Positions 25,751 through 34,407 of a stretch of DNA of 55,395 nt are shown in pieces (the first letter of the stretch is position 1; each line of letters begins with the position of its first letter). Made by a program: the position numbers and the translations under genes. The stretch is taken from positions 1-55,395 of the forward strand of contig JBAVOR010000010.1 in NCBI GenBank assembly GCA_049692255.1. Reading direction: 5' to 3'. The notes beneath the pieces are model-generated. The model did no database searches and had not been told where the DNA came from. It saw only the letters and a program-made list of their open reading frames with translations. This DNA is from JBAVOR01 sp049692255. GTDB taxonomy: Bacteria; Babelota; Babeliae; Babelales; JACPOV01.

Positions 25751-27477
25751 TAGCATTCTGTATTATCGTAACAGCGCGCATACCCTGGTTTAAGGGCTGA
25801 ATTGGTTGCCACCGCATAGCCATATTTACGTTTTAATATATACGCGATCGCATCTTTAATAGTTTGCTGTTCGGTAGTCATGATATATTTGCTGAATCCA
25901 CACAGTAATCGTGCCTGTTCCTGGGTATAGGTAAAATTAAAGGTGCTGCAGAATGAATTACGGATGCAATCGTCTGGATTAAAATCGACGGGGAAAGAAT
26001 CGTTTGCAATGCGCGGTATATACACAATCATGGGTGTTTGCGGGTCGCGTGGTTCATACCAAACGCTAATATGCTTGCTCGCTACTAAGTCATAATTAAT
26101 GCGTGGGAATTTAAGCCCATGGCGCTCCGCATACTGTTGTGCTCGTTTAAGTTCTGGTGCACCAGCAATGTCTGATGATGCATCACAGACAATTACTATA
26201 TCAAGTGCACGCGCTGCTCTGAGCAAAGGGGGGAATGGCAAATTAAAATCGATGCCTGCATCAACTAACTCAATAGTATGATTATCTGCGATAGGGCTTT
26301 GTGTACACTGGTAGGTAAAATTAGACAATATTGACGGGAAGGGGCGTGCATTACCAATTGCAGAGTCGACTAAAATGCTAATACATTTTCTGAGGGTGTC
26401 GGATAGAAGGAACGGTAACGGATATTCGATGTACGAAATATTTGATGCGGTTAAACGAATCACATCTTTTAAACTCAGTTCAAATGCAGAACCAAAAAGA
26501 CCCATATAATAGCCGAGTGTTTGTTCTGGTGTGTTGGTTGTCGAAGTGCCATTTTTAAATTTACGGCCATAGGACCAGGTCGGAATATAACATTTTAAAA
26601 ATGACCCCCCGGTTTCGTAAGGGCTAAATTCCATCCATTCATACGGGTTATGACTACTTTGTATGGCAGTGTAGATGGGCAACGGAATTTGCGCGGTGTA
26701 TGCAGGCGCATGTGCATCGGTGAACGTGATGAGCAGGGGGTTAGTGACAAAGTTTTTAAGCAGAGTATTGGCAAGCAAGCACCCGTATATATCAATCGTA
26801 GAAATAAGCTGGTTGCATAATAATTTGGCGATAATAATTTCAAACAGGTCGGTAATTTCGCACGGATTGCTGATATGATCGATCCCCTGCACCAGCTGTT
26901 CCGTTAATGTTTTAGTAAAATCACTAATCGGTTTTTTTGAAGCGATCCACGGGGCCATGGCCCAAGTAGAACCAGAAAGGCATGCGCAGTAGGTGGCAGT
27001 ATCAAATAATCCCGTTTCGACAGCTCCTTGTAAAAAACCTAATGCCATGAGCATAGCGCGAAAGCCCCCCCCGCTAAAAATAAAGCCGATGCGCGGTACT
27101 TTTGTATCATCCATTTTTATGGCAAATAGTTTTTCTAACTGTTTGCGCACCGGCCCCATGCGTTGCATAATAAACTGTTTTTCTTCGTCGCTAATATCGT
27201 CTGTATCAGTAAAGCGTACCTGTGCAATGTCATGTGCGTGTTTGTCGGAACCAAACAGCTTTATGTATACGGTTTCGGGGAGGTTAACCAACTGTTCTTT
27301 TACATGGGTGAGTGATTCTTTCATCTGCGCATAAAAATCGATCATAAATTGTGGCCAGCGATCGGTGTGAAATGCAGCCAGCTCATCAGGAATGTCACGG
27401 AGCTCTTCAATGATATTTATTTTATACGGCTGCAGTGAGCAAGAAATCAATAGATATAGCCAGAGATATTTTTTCAT
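25747..27477 (-). CDS. Exported cPLA2/PLA2_B-type phospholipase (second copy)
   Basis: 576 aa, paralogous to the 4703-6526 product. FSGGGFRAM (Gly136-138) forms the oxyanion hole, CLSGSTW holds the predicted nucleophile Ser168, and LVDAGIDFN holds the predicted dyad Asp406, followed by LDIVIVCDASSD. The blocks SAFELSLKDVIRLT and FCSTFNFTYTQEQ are also shared with the first copy. A short signal peptide (MKKYLWLYLLISCSLQ) predicts export. The likely reaction is acyl-ester hydrolysis of phospholipid; the natural substrate is unknown. A divergent mutS promoter lies upstream. Confidence 0.87.
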   Translation of the reverse strand: MKKYLWLYLLISCSLQPYKINIIEELRDIPDELAAFHTDRWPQFMIDFYAQMKESLTHVKEQLVNLPETVYIKLFGSDKHAHDIAQVRFTDTDDISDEEKQFIMQRMGPVRKQLEKLFAIKMDDTKVPRIGFIFSGGGFRAMLMALGFLQGAVETGLFDTATYCACLSGSTWAMAPWIASKKPISDFTKTLTEQLVQGIDHISNPCEITDLFEIIIAKLLCNQLISTIDIYGCLLANTLLKNFVTNPLLITFTDAHAPAYTAQIPLPIYTAIQSSHNPYEWMEFSPYETGGSFLKCYIPTWSYGRKFKNGTSTTNTPEQTLGYYMGLFGSAFELSLKDVIRLTASNISYIEYPLPFLLSDTLRKCISILVDSAIGNARPFPSILSNFTYQCTQSPIADNHTIELVDAGIDFNLPFPPLLRAARALDIVIVCDASSDIAGAPELKRAQQYAERHGLKFPRINYDLVASKHISVWYEPRDPQTPMIVYIPRIANDSFPVDFNPDDCIRNSFCSTFNFTYTQEQARLLCGFSKYIMTTEQQTIKDAIAYILKRKYGYAVATNSALKPGYARCYDNTECY

Positions 27478-27555
27478 GTGCTCTCCTCTCTTGTATTGCT
27501 GTTTTACTGCATTGCATGCAGGTAATACAAGAATTTAATGAATGCGCGTAAGTTG

Positions 27556-27564
27556 TGATATAAT
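27556..27564 (+). promoter_or_regulatory. Extended -10 promoter of mutS
   Basis: TGATATAAT: a perfect TATAAT hexamer at 27559-27564 with an upstream TG. The -35 region is weak. The predicted transcript starts about 30 nt before the mutS ATG. Confidence 0.55.
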
Positions 27565-27601
27565 TAACCGCATTACCATATTCTTTTGCCGGAGATTTTA
27601 T

Positions 27602-30154
27602 ATGCAATCAGCAACCCCACTCATGCGTCAATATTTTGCTCTGAAAGCAGAATATCCCGATGCATTATTATTGTTTCAAGTGGGAGACTTCTATGAGCTT
27701 TTTTTTAAAGACGCCCAAATGGCAGCAGCAACATTGGGCATCACATTAACTGCGCGCGGACGTCACCAAGAAGAACCAATTCCTTTGTGCGGTGTGCCGG
27801 TCCATACAATTAATCATTATCTGCCCAAGTTGGTAAAAGCGGGATATCGCGTAGCTATTTGTGATCAGTTAGAAGAACCTAAACCGGGTACGGTAGTACG
27901 CCGTGGGGTAACGCAGGTGTTAACACCGGGGACGTTAGTAGAGAACGGGATGCTCAATCCCACAAGCGCGTCTTATTTGCTTGCATGCGCTGTGACTGAA
28001 TCGGTAATAGGCTTGGTATTTGCGGAAGTTATTACTGCGCAACTTTTTGCTACGGCGATCGCCCGCTCTTTGATGCGCACTTTTGAAACGGAACTAGCGC
28101 GCTTTTTACCCGATGAAATTATTGTACATGCTAATGAGTATAGTGAATCGTTGACCACATATATTCAATCGTTGGGTCGCGTAGTGACGGCAGCACGCAT
28201 ATCTGAAAACACGGTATCTGAAGCACAGCAATGGACAGACCGATTTTCCGTTAAAGATCACGCAAACGGAACGCCAGCAGTACTGGATTCGATGCATCTG
28301 TTGCATGACTATTTGTATAAAAATCAGCGACCAGTGCTTGATCAGTTTCGCTCGATCCAATGGTATCGCCCTGATGAATTCATGCTGCTTGATGCGGCTA
28401 CGCAACGAAACCTTGAACTGGTAGGCAACGGTCGAGATGGTACACAAGGGGGCACTCTTGCTTCATTATTCAATACCTGTGCGACGACAATGGGTACGCG
28501 TACCATAAAAAAATGGATTGTCCGCCCATTACTTTCACGCAACGCTATTGATGAACGGCACGACATGATTGCTTGGTTTGTACAACACCCAGATCTGCTG
28601 CATCAATGCACTAAAGTACTTGGTGCTATTGGTGATATTGAGCGTATTGTAGGGCGCATTGCATTGCACCGTGCATCGATTCATGAATATATTGCCTTGC
28701 GTGAGGCATTGCTTCTATTTACGCCATTAGCGCAATTACTCCAGTTAAGCGCGGTGCCATTTGCACAGCACGTGTATGCAACATTACTTAAGTTTGAACC
28801 ATTAATACAATTATTAGTTGCATCGCTGGTAGATGATGCCGCAGCGGGATCTCTGATAAAAAAAGGGTATAGCGCCTCTTTTGATGAAATGCGATTGATG
28901 GCACAAGAAAGCCACAACGCATTGGCAGAGTTCGAACGAGAAGAGCAACAGCGCACTAATATTAGTTCATTAAAAGTGCGCTACAATCAAGTACATGGCT
29001 ATTATATTGAAATTACCAAAGCGAACCTCGATGCAGTACCTGCTGATTACATTCGTCATCAGACATTAGTAGGAAAAGAACGGTTTACTAATGCCCCTTT
29101 GCGTACTCTAGAAACAACCATTGTACAAGCACAAACGCGCGTACAAACAGTAGAAAAAGAACTTTTTGATAGCGTTGTGCAGTACGTTGATGGATACGTT
29201 ATTGCACTGCGTCGTGCAGCACAAGCAATAGCGCAATTAGATGCATTACTAGGTTTTGCACAACTTGCTTACGAGCGTTCTTATGTACGTCCAATATTCA
29301 ACGAGATCTCTGCGTTGACGATTACTCAAGGAAAACATCCGGTTATTGATGCCAGTTTGCGCCATCGATTTATTGCTAACGATACGCATTTGAGTGCCGA
29401 TAAGCGCACCATGCTCATTACCGGCCCTAACATGGGTGGTAAATCAACTTATCTGCGCCAAGTTGCACACATACAAATTTTAGCGCAATGCGGTTCATTT
29501 GTGCCGGCAGTACAAGCGAATTTGCCTATTGTCGATCGCATATTTACGCGTATTGGTGCGGGTGATGATGTGTCGCAAGGTAAAAGTACTTTTTTAGTGG
29601 AGATGGAAGAAGCTGCAACCATTTGTACCGCAGCAACGGAGCATAGTTTAGTAATTTTAGATGAGGTGGGCCGTGGTACAAGCACGTACGATGGCATCGC
29701 CATAGCACAAGCAATTATTGAATATTTGTCTGCGGTAGTGCGCCCATTCTGTTTATTCGCAACCCATTACCATGAGTTAACAGAGCTGACGCAAAAGTTT
29801 CCTGTGATTGTTAATTATCACGCAGCAAGTAAGCGCACTCAATCGGGTATTGTATTGCTTTATAAAATAATGCCCGGTATTGCTGATGGTAGTTTTGGTA
29901 TCGATGTGGCGCGATTAGCGCAACTGCCTATGCCCATTATTGAACGTGCGCATACTATTTTAACGCAACTGCGTGCACAACAACATGATATGCGAGTAGT
30001 ACCCGCTACGCATGCGCCTCAACAAAGCGTGCATATGCAGGAAATAGAACAAATGCGTGCGATAGTTGATCAATTAAAACGATTAGAGTTGGAAAATCTT
30101 TCACCACGAGCAGTGTATGATTTATTGTGGGAACTGAAGCAGCAGCTACCTTAA
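27602..30154 (+). CDS. mutS: DNA mismatch repair protein MutS
   Basis: 850 aa from the ATG at 27602; the open frame runs back to 27542 but through the promoter. MutS recognises mismatches. The mismatch-contact motif GDFYELFF is near residue 30, the clamp and lever domains lie in the middle, and Walker A TGPNMGGKST is near residue 607. Walker B and the following segment LVILDEVGRGTSTYDG are typical. The C-terminal domain contains ENLSPRAVYDLLWEL. mutL is not adjacent. The stop codon shares TTAA with the converging gene. Confidence 0.98.
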   Translation: MQSATPLMRQYFALKAEYPDALLLFQVGDFYELFFKDAQMAAATLGITLTARGRHQEEPIPLCGVPVHTINHYLPKLVKAGYRVAICDQLEEPKPGTVVRRGVTQVLTPGTLVENGMLNPTSASYLLACAVTESVIGLVFAEVITAQLFATAIARSLMRTFETELARFLPDEIIVHANEYSESLTTYIQSLGRVVTAARISENTVSEAQQWTDRFSVKDHANGTPAVLDSMHLLHDYLYKNQRPVLDQFRSIQWYRPDEFMLLDAATQRNLELVGNGRDGTQGGTLASLFNTCATTMGTRTIKKWIVRPLLSRNAIDERHDMIAWFVQHPDLLHQCTKVLGAIGDIERIVGRIALHRASIHEYIALREALLLFTPLAQLLQLSAVPFAQHVYATLLKFEPLIQLLVASLVDDAAAGSLIKKGYSASFDEMRLMAQESHNALAEFEREEQQRTNISSLKVRYNQVHGYYIEITKANLDAVPADYIRHQTLVGKERFTNAPLRTLETTIVQAQTRVQTVEKELFDSVVQYVDGYVIALRRAAQAIAQLDALLGFAQLAYERSYVRPIFNEISALTITQGKHPVIDASLRHRFIANDTHLSADKRTMLITGPNMGGKSTYLRQVAHIQILAQCGSFVPAVQANLPIVDRIFTRIGAGDDVSQGKSTFLVEMEEAATICTAATEHSLVILDEVGRGTSTYDGIAIAQAIIEYLSAVVRPFCLFATHYHELTELTQKFPVIVNYHAASKRTQSGIVLLYKIMPGIADGSFGIDVARLAQLPMPIIERAHTILTQLRAQQHDMRVVPATHAPQQSVHMQEIEQMRAIVDQLKRLELENLSPRAVYDLLWELKQQLP

Positions 30155-31854
30155 CCAATATTTAAAAATGAGTAGGTGCGGTACATGCGTGTAACCGTAT
30201 TCATTTTTTGTGTGACCGTATATTCGTGATTATCCAGTTCTGCCAAATCGCGCAGGTAATTTTGTTTGAGTGATGGTTTTACCAGGTAGCCGAAATTACT
30301 CAGTTTAAATACCCAGTAATGAATAAGCCCCGCTGCATACGTGTCCAGCGCTAGGCCAGGGCGATTGTAACGATTAAGTAATACTTCTATATTAAGCAAC
30401 CCTTCTCTGAGCGGTTTATATAAACTGTTGGTGTACCAAGAGCCTGCCGTTTTTCCGACATACGTTAACCCGCCCATAACTACGATTGCAGGGAGGGTGA
30501 GCATTAGTTGAAAATTGATTTTGTTTGCTTTCATAAGTCGGTCAGCATCTTTGGCGTTTTTTTCAATTAGAGGGAGCAATGGAGTACATACATCGTCGTA
30601 TTTTTTAATAAATTTTTTCAGAAATAGATTATAATCACCCAATAGCATGTCTATCATGCGAAAATGAGGGTTATATTTTTTCCCATCAACATTAGCGATA
30701 GGTATGCCTAAATAGGGTACTCGCACGATAACGGGATCGGTTCCCATCTTTCGTCCTAGTAGTTCACGTTTATCCTTTTGAATAATTATAGGTAACATAT
30801 TGTTTTTCATGGCGTCATCAACGATTGTACGTGCTTGATTGGGGTCGATTTCTGGATGCTTATCACGTAACCATTCTAATAGGCTATCTTGTTGTATATC
30901 TTTGTAAGCATCTAAAGCTTCGTTGGAAATCGAGCGTTCTACGGGTAGTTTTTGTGTATTATCAGGAGCTTTGATTTCAGATTGCTTGCCATAAAAAGTA
31001 TCCCAAATTTCTCTCAACGGCTTTTTAACGTGAGTTTCAATAAATGTAGCAGTTGAGCTTTTGGTATCGCGCGCGAACGTATCGACCGCATTAGTGTGGT
31101 TATGGTAATAGTAGAGTGCATATAAACCAGCAACCGTAAGGCCACTATACAAGAGCCAGTTACGGGTGAGATGGTCCGGTTTTTTATGGCGTGATAATAA
31201 TTTTTTTTCAAGCTGTGGTGCTTGCAAGAGTAACTCTTGGTTCTCTTTTACTAAATCACTGATGGTTTGTAATGAAATAGAAACAGGTGCACTTTTGTCA
31301 CTAGGCATCTTCATTTTAAGTAATGCATTAATATCGGCAGCAACCATATACATGGTTGTTATTAGCTCTCCTAAATCATTACTATGCTGTAAGCGTGGGG
31401 TAGTCGTGCACATATGCCCCAAATGGCTACCATACAGTTCTATTGCTTGCTTGAGTGCATCGATATGGCTTTGAATTTCTATTTCTTGCGCTTCGCCTCT
31501 AAACCACTTAGTAGGGCCTTTGCGAATGAAATAGTAGAGGGGGTGTGCGTGCTGCTGATACCAGTACTGTAAGTGTAGGTGACAGGCATCAACTGTTTGC
31601 AGCATAAGGGTATGCACTATGCGTACTTGATTGGTCAGAGTACTAAATGCTTTATCGAGCTGTTCTTTAAACCCCTTCTGGCTTTCTGCAGTGGTTAAGC
31701 CGGGGCCTTGCCCTTGAGCTATTTCAAGGGTTTCTATGAGGCTTCTTGAGCGGGTAACCTCTTCAGGAGATAAAATCTGAGGATTCCCCTGTATAATACC
31801 CGTAAAAACGCATAAAAATAGCGCTATAACTGTTATATTCGGTTTTATCTTCAT
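30151..31854 (-). CDS. Exported membrane protein of unknown function
   Basis: 567 aa, not recognised. A signal peptide (MKIKPNITVIALFLCVFTGIIQG) is followed by a helical region of about 200 residues, a membrane segment (LLYSGLTVAGLYALYYY near residue 240), a polar stretch, and a second one (LMLTLPAIVVMGGLTYVG near 465). The overall plan, an N-terminal signal and two spaced membrane segments, resembles the 24764 product, but I could not align the sequences with confidence. The 60 bases upstream hold an AGGAGG-like box. It probably sits in the cell envelope. Confidence 0.62.
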   Translation of the reverse strand: MKIKPNITVIALFLCVFTGIIQGNPQILSPEEVTRSRSLIETLEIAQGQGPGLTTAESQKGFKEQLDKAFSTLTNQVRIVHTLMLQTVDACHLHLQYWYQQHAHPLYYFIRKGPTKWFRGEAQEIEIQSHIDALKQAIELYGSHLGHMCTTTPRLQHSNDLGELITTMYMVAADINALLKMKMPSDKSAPVSISLQTISDLVKENQELLLQAPQLEKKLLSRHKKPDHLTRNWLLYSGLTVAGLYALYYYHNHTNAVDTFARDTKSSTATFIETHVKKPLREIWDTFYGKQSEIKAPDNTQKLPVERSISNEALDAYKDIQQDSLLEWLRDKHPEIDPNQARTIVDDAMKNNMLPIIIQKDKRELLGRKMGTDPVIVRVPYLGIPIANVDGKKYNPHFRMIDMLLGDYNLFLKKFIKKYDDVCTPLLPLIEKNAKDADRLMKANKINFQLMLTLPAIVVMGGLTYVGKTAGSWYTNSLYKPLREGLLNIEVLLNRYNRPGLALDTYAAGLIHYWVFKLSNFGYLVKPSLKQNYLRDLAELDNHEYTVTQKMNTVTRMYRTYSFLNIG

Positions 31855-31914
31855 ACCCTTAGGATAGCATCAATCTCTTTAAAGAGAAATAGGAGGCATC
31901 TGCGCGACAAAATC

Positions 31915-32532
31915 TTAATCGCGGAATAGTACTTTGAGATCTTTATAAATAACAGAGTTCCAGTATAATCCAGCTTCAGGAGTAGCAGGATTGTCGTATA
32001 CCGTGAATTGCCTACTCATTACTATTTCCGGATAAGTGGTAATGCAGCCGTTGATAGAATGCTTGTTTTCAATCATTTGTATCATTCCATGCGCTTCAGA
32101 TTTTAATGCTTGTGACATAATTTTGTCAGTTTTATTTGCATTATTGAATAATGCTACTATTGCTGCATTGTCACTATCTTGGCGCCATGGTAAATTTTGC
32201 CATCCCGAAGCAGTGGACAGGTCTAAGTCTGCTGCAGGGTTAAGGAGATAATCCAATGAGTGGTAGCAGTATGCTTCGTTATGTTGTGTCTGGAATTGTG
32301 CCCAACTATTTGCGGCAACACGCACGTACAATGTCCCCTTAATTGTTGTTGTAATTGGGGAATCTCTATAAGGAAGTCTTATTGCCAAGTTTTTATTTGT
32401 ATTATTGACAACATATGCAGGAGAATTGTGGTATCGCGGTTCTTGTGTATCTGCTGCCTTGATAGAAAATGCAATAAGCTGGAGAACCCAGAGCAATATT
32501 GTTCTACTTATAGGTGATCGTTTGGTATTCAT
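31915..32532 (-). CDS. Secreted protein, VVNNT family
   Basis: 205 aa from the ATG at 32532, which opens a signal peptide (MNTKRSPISRTILLWVLQLIAFSIKA) and has an AAGGAGA box; the frame reaches 32607. AYVVNNTNKNLAIRLPYR after the signal peptide matches NVVNNTEEDLVIKL at 17168. The C-terminal part (ETGLYW-like ETGL region: TPEAGLYWNSVIYKD) is aromatic and beta-rich. No enzyme motif was seen. It is probably an exported small beta-sheet protein; the role is unknown. Confidence 0.62.
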   Translation of the reverse strand: MNTKRSPISRTILLWVLQLIAFSIKAADTQEPRYHNSPAYVVNNTNKNLAIRLPYRDSPITTTIKGTLYVRVAANSWAQFQTQHNEAYCYHSLDYLLNPAADLDLSTASGWQNLPWRQDSDNAAIVALFNNANKTDKIMSQALKSEAHGMIQMIENKHSINGCITTYPEIVMSRQFTVYDNPATPEAGLYWNSVIYKDLKVLFRD

Positions 32533-32719
32533 TAAGATCTCCTTATCGTGATTTAATAACAAAATATGGAGCCGCATTATTGTATAGGCTATCATAACAA
32601 ATTCCAAATAGTCAATAATAACAGAAAGAGGAGCTGTTCTCTGTAAAGAGTGAGAGTTAGATAATAAGTATAAGAGCTATAGAATGAGATATGGGGTATC
32701 TGGACATTTTTTATCCTTC

Positions 32720-32728
32720 TGGTACACT
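32720..32728 (+). promoter_or_regulatory. Extended -10 promoter of rplU
   Basis: TGGTACACT, with a TGGACA -35-like box at 32701-32706 and a 16-nt spacer. The identical 9-mer lies upstream of the HtrA-like gene (37782) and of the tRNA-Arg region (40916). Confidence 0.45.
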
Positions 32729-32775
32729 TGGTGTTATAGACTTAATTGACCATTGTAATTACAAAAGGTACAGCA

Positions 32776-33147
32776 ATGACTACTAAAGCCGTAACAACAA
32801 CAGAGTACACAGCGACGCCAGCACCTCATGGTGTTTCTCTAGAAAAATATGCAATCATTCAAACAGGCGGTAAGCAATATATCGTGGTTGAAGGAAAAAC
32901 GATTGGTATTGAAAAGTTAGAGGGTAACCCAGGTGATACTGTAGAATTTACTGAAATTTTATTGCGTTCTGCAGGAGAAAAAGCAGAAGTTGGTCAACCT
33001 TTTGTTGTCGGTTCGGTAAAAGCATCAATTGTAAAACATATGCAAGGACCTAAGGTCACCATATTTAAATTTAAGCGCCGTAAAAAGTCCCGTGTAAAAA
33101 AGGGACATCGCCAACCAGTAACGGTGGTGCGCATCGAACAAATTTAA
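32776..33147 (+). CDS. rplU: 50S ribosomal protein L21
   Basis: 123 aa from the ATG at 32776; a TTG at 32746 is a less likely start. L21 binds 23S rRNA on the large subunit. The family opening YAIIQTGGKQYIVVEG begins only at about residue 25, so there is a Thr/Ala-rich N-terminal extension of about 24 residues beyond standard L21 (103 aa). The rRNA-binding tail GPKVTIFKFKRRKKSRVKKGHRQ (shortened: FKFKRRKKSRVKKGHRQ) is intact. rpmA (L27), its usual partner, does not follow; an exported unknown does. A TTAAGCTTT/AAAGCTTAA hairpin lies at the stop codon but lacks a U-tract. Confidence 0.95.
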   Translation: MTTKAVTTTEYTATPAPHGVSLEKYAIIQTGGKQYIVVEGKTIGIEKLEGNPGDTVEFTEILLRSAGEKAEVGQPFVVGSVKASIVKHMQGPKVTIFKFKRRKKSRVKKGHRQPVTVVRIEQI

Positions 33148-33192
33148 GCTTTTTTTAAAGCTTAACAGGTACATACACAAATGGAGGTTATT

Positions 33193-33708
33193 ATGATTTT
33201 CAAATCTATACGTAATCGTTTCAAGCGATTCTCATCTCTATTTCTTACCCTGACTGTTACGGTAGGGTTGTCTTCAACTTCTTCATTTGCTACTGATGCA
33301 CATTCGTATTTCATACGCGATGATAATATGAGCTGTTATATACCATTGCAACAACAATACGCTTTAAATACGAAGGTAGGGGATAAGGTTTTTGAAAGAA
33401 TTGACGGACAACCTGTGGAATTATCGGTAGAAAAAGTGAGTTGTGTACATCTTTCAATGCAGCGCGGTTGTATTAAAACATTTGTTTTGCGAAAAGATGG
33501 CGATCCATTATATCAAGATAAAACTGTTTCAATACACATTTCTTACTGGCAAAAATTAAAATATGATCTCGCTTGTGCTGCACCCTATGTTGGTGCAACT
33601 GTTCTTGCGTACGGTGCATATAAGCTATGCATGCATGCTGTTATTCCTGGGCTTGCTAAAGTAATGACGGGTATTTCGCCTTATTTTAAAGGTCCACTCG
33701 GTTATTAA
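33193..33708 (+). CDS. Exported membrane protein of unknown function
   Basis: 171 aa from the ATG at 33193, chosen because the GGAGG box lies inside the longer frame (ATG at 33181). A long signal peptide with a basic n-region (MIFKSIRNRFKRF...SSFA) is followed by a small polar domain with three Cys. A membrane segment (APYVGATVLAYGAYKLCMHA) lies near residue 135. The C-terminus is short and Gly-rich. It follows rplU by 45 bp and may be co-transcribed with it. It converges on ktrA. Confidence 0.6.
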   Translation: MIFKSIRNRFKRFSSLFLTLTVTVGLSSTSSFATDAHSYFIRDDNMSCYIPLQQQYALNTKVGDKVFERIDGQPVELSVEKVSCVHLSMQRGCIKTFVLRKDGDPLYQDKTVSIHISYWQKLKYDLACAAPYVGATVLAYGAYKLCMHAVIPGLAKVMTGISPYFKGPLGY

Positions 33709-33735
33709 TGCGTGCGCTCATGCGTTACGCGGGCA

Positions 33736-34377
33736 TTACCCGTTGCTAATGCGGGCCAAATCTTTATTAGTACCCGCAATAATCAAAATATCTTTTTCAT
33801 GCAAGGCACCAATTTCGTACGGTGGCACAATCGTTTCCTTTTGTTTGACCCCCAAGCAGGTAGCGTGATGTTCTTTGATGAACGAGAGTTCATGTACTTT
33901 TTTACCAATCATTTTGCCACTGACCGGTATTTGGGCAATCGAGAAATCTTTTGAAATACGGGTAATAGCATTAAATGGTAAGCTCAAATTATCAGCGAGC
34001 TTCTGCCCAATCTCATGCTCAGGCAATACTACTTTATCTGCTCCAATCAGCATCAATATCTCTTTGTGAATATCGTTGACCGCGCGTGTAATAACCTTTG
34101 GGATATGCAGCTTTTTTTTGAGTATCGCCGTGATTAGAATCGATTCAGCGAAATTTTCTCCCATTGCTACTACTACTGTTTCCATTTCGTCCATGCCAAT
34201 AGAACGAAGGGTTTGTTCGTTTGCTACTTGAATGCAGACAGCATAGGTGATAAAATCGCGAATCGATGAAACAATCGATTCACTCATATCCACACCGAGA
34301 ACTTCCATGCCATTTTCTGCTAACGTAGTGGCTACCTGAAAGCCAAAACGACCGAGGCCTATGACACCAAATTTCAT
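33736..34377 (-). CDS. ktrA: Potassium uptake regulator KtrA (RCK domain)
   Basis: 213 aa, the normal KtrA size (TrkA is twice as long). An N-terminal Rossmann fold has GVIGLGRFG (Gly7, Gly9, Gly12) and an acidic residue, VLGVDMSE, for nucleotide binding. The C-terminal RCK_C domain holds GKMIGKKVHELSF. KtrA forms a cytoplasmic ring that opens the KtrB channel on ATP and closes it on ADP. It is the last gene of a minus-strand operon, 30 bp after ktrB. Confidence 0.93.
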   Translation of the reverse strand: MKFGVIGLGRFGFQVATTLAENGMEVLGVDMSESIVSSIRDFITYAVCIQVANEQTLRSIGMDEMETVVVAMGENFAESILITAILKKKLHIPKVITRAVNDIHKEILMLIGADKVVLPEHEIGQKLADNLSLPFNAITRISKDFSIAQIPVSGKMIGKKVHELSFIKEHHATCLGVKQKETIVPPYEIGALHEKDILIIAGTNKDLARISNG

Positions 34378-34407
34378 ATATTTCCTTTTATCAAGGGTAT
34401 TAATTGG

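Noticed and set aside
33145..33172. Possible rplU terminator (TTAAGCTTT/AAAGCTTAA)
   Set aside because: The stem is AT-rich and no U-tract follows, and a gene starts 20 bp later; recorded only under rplU.
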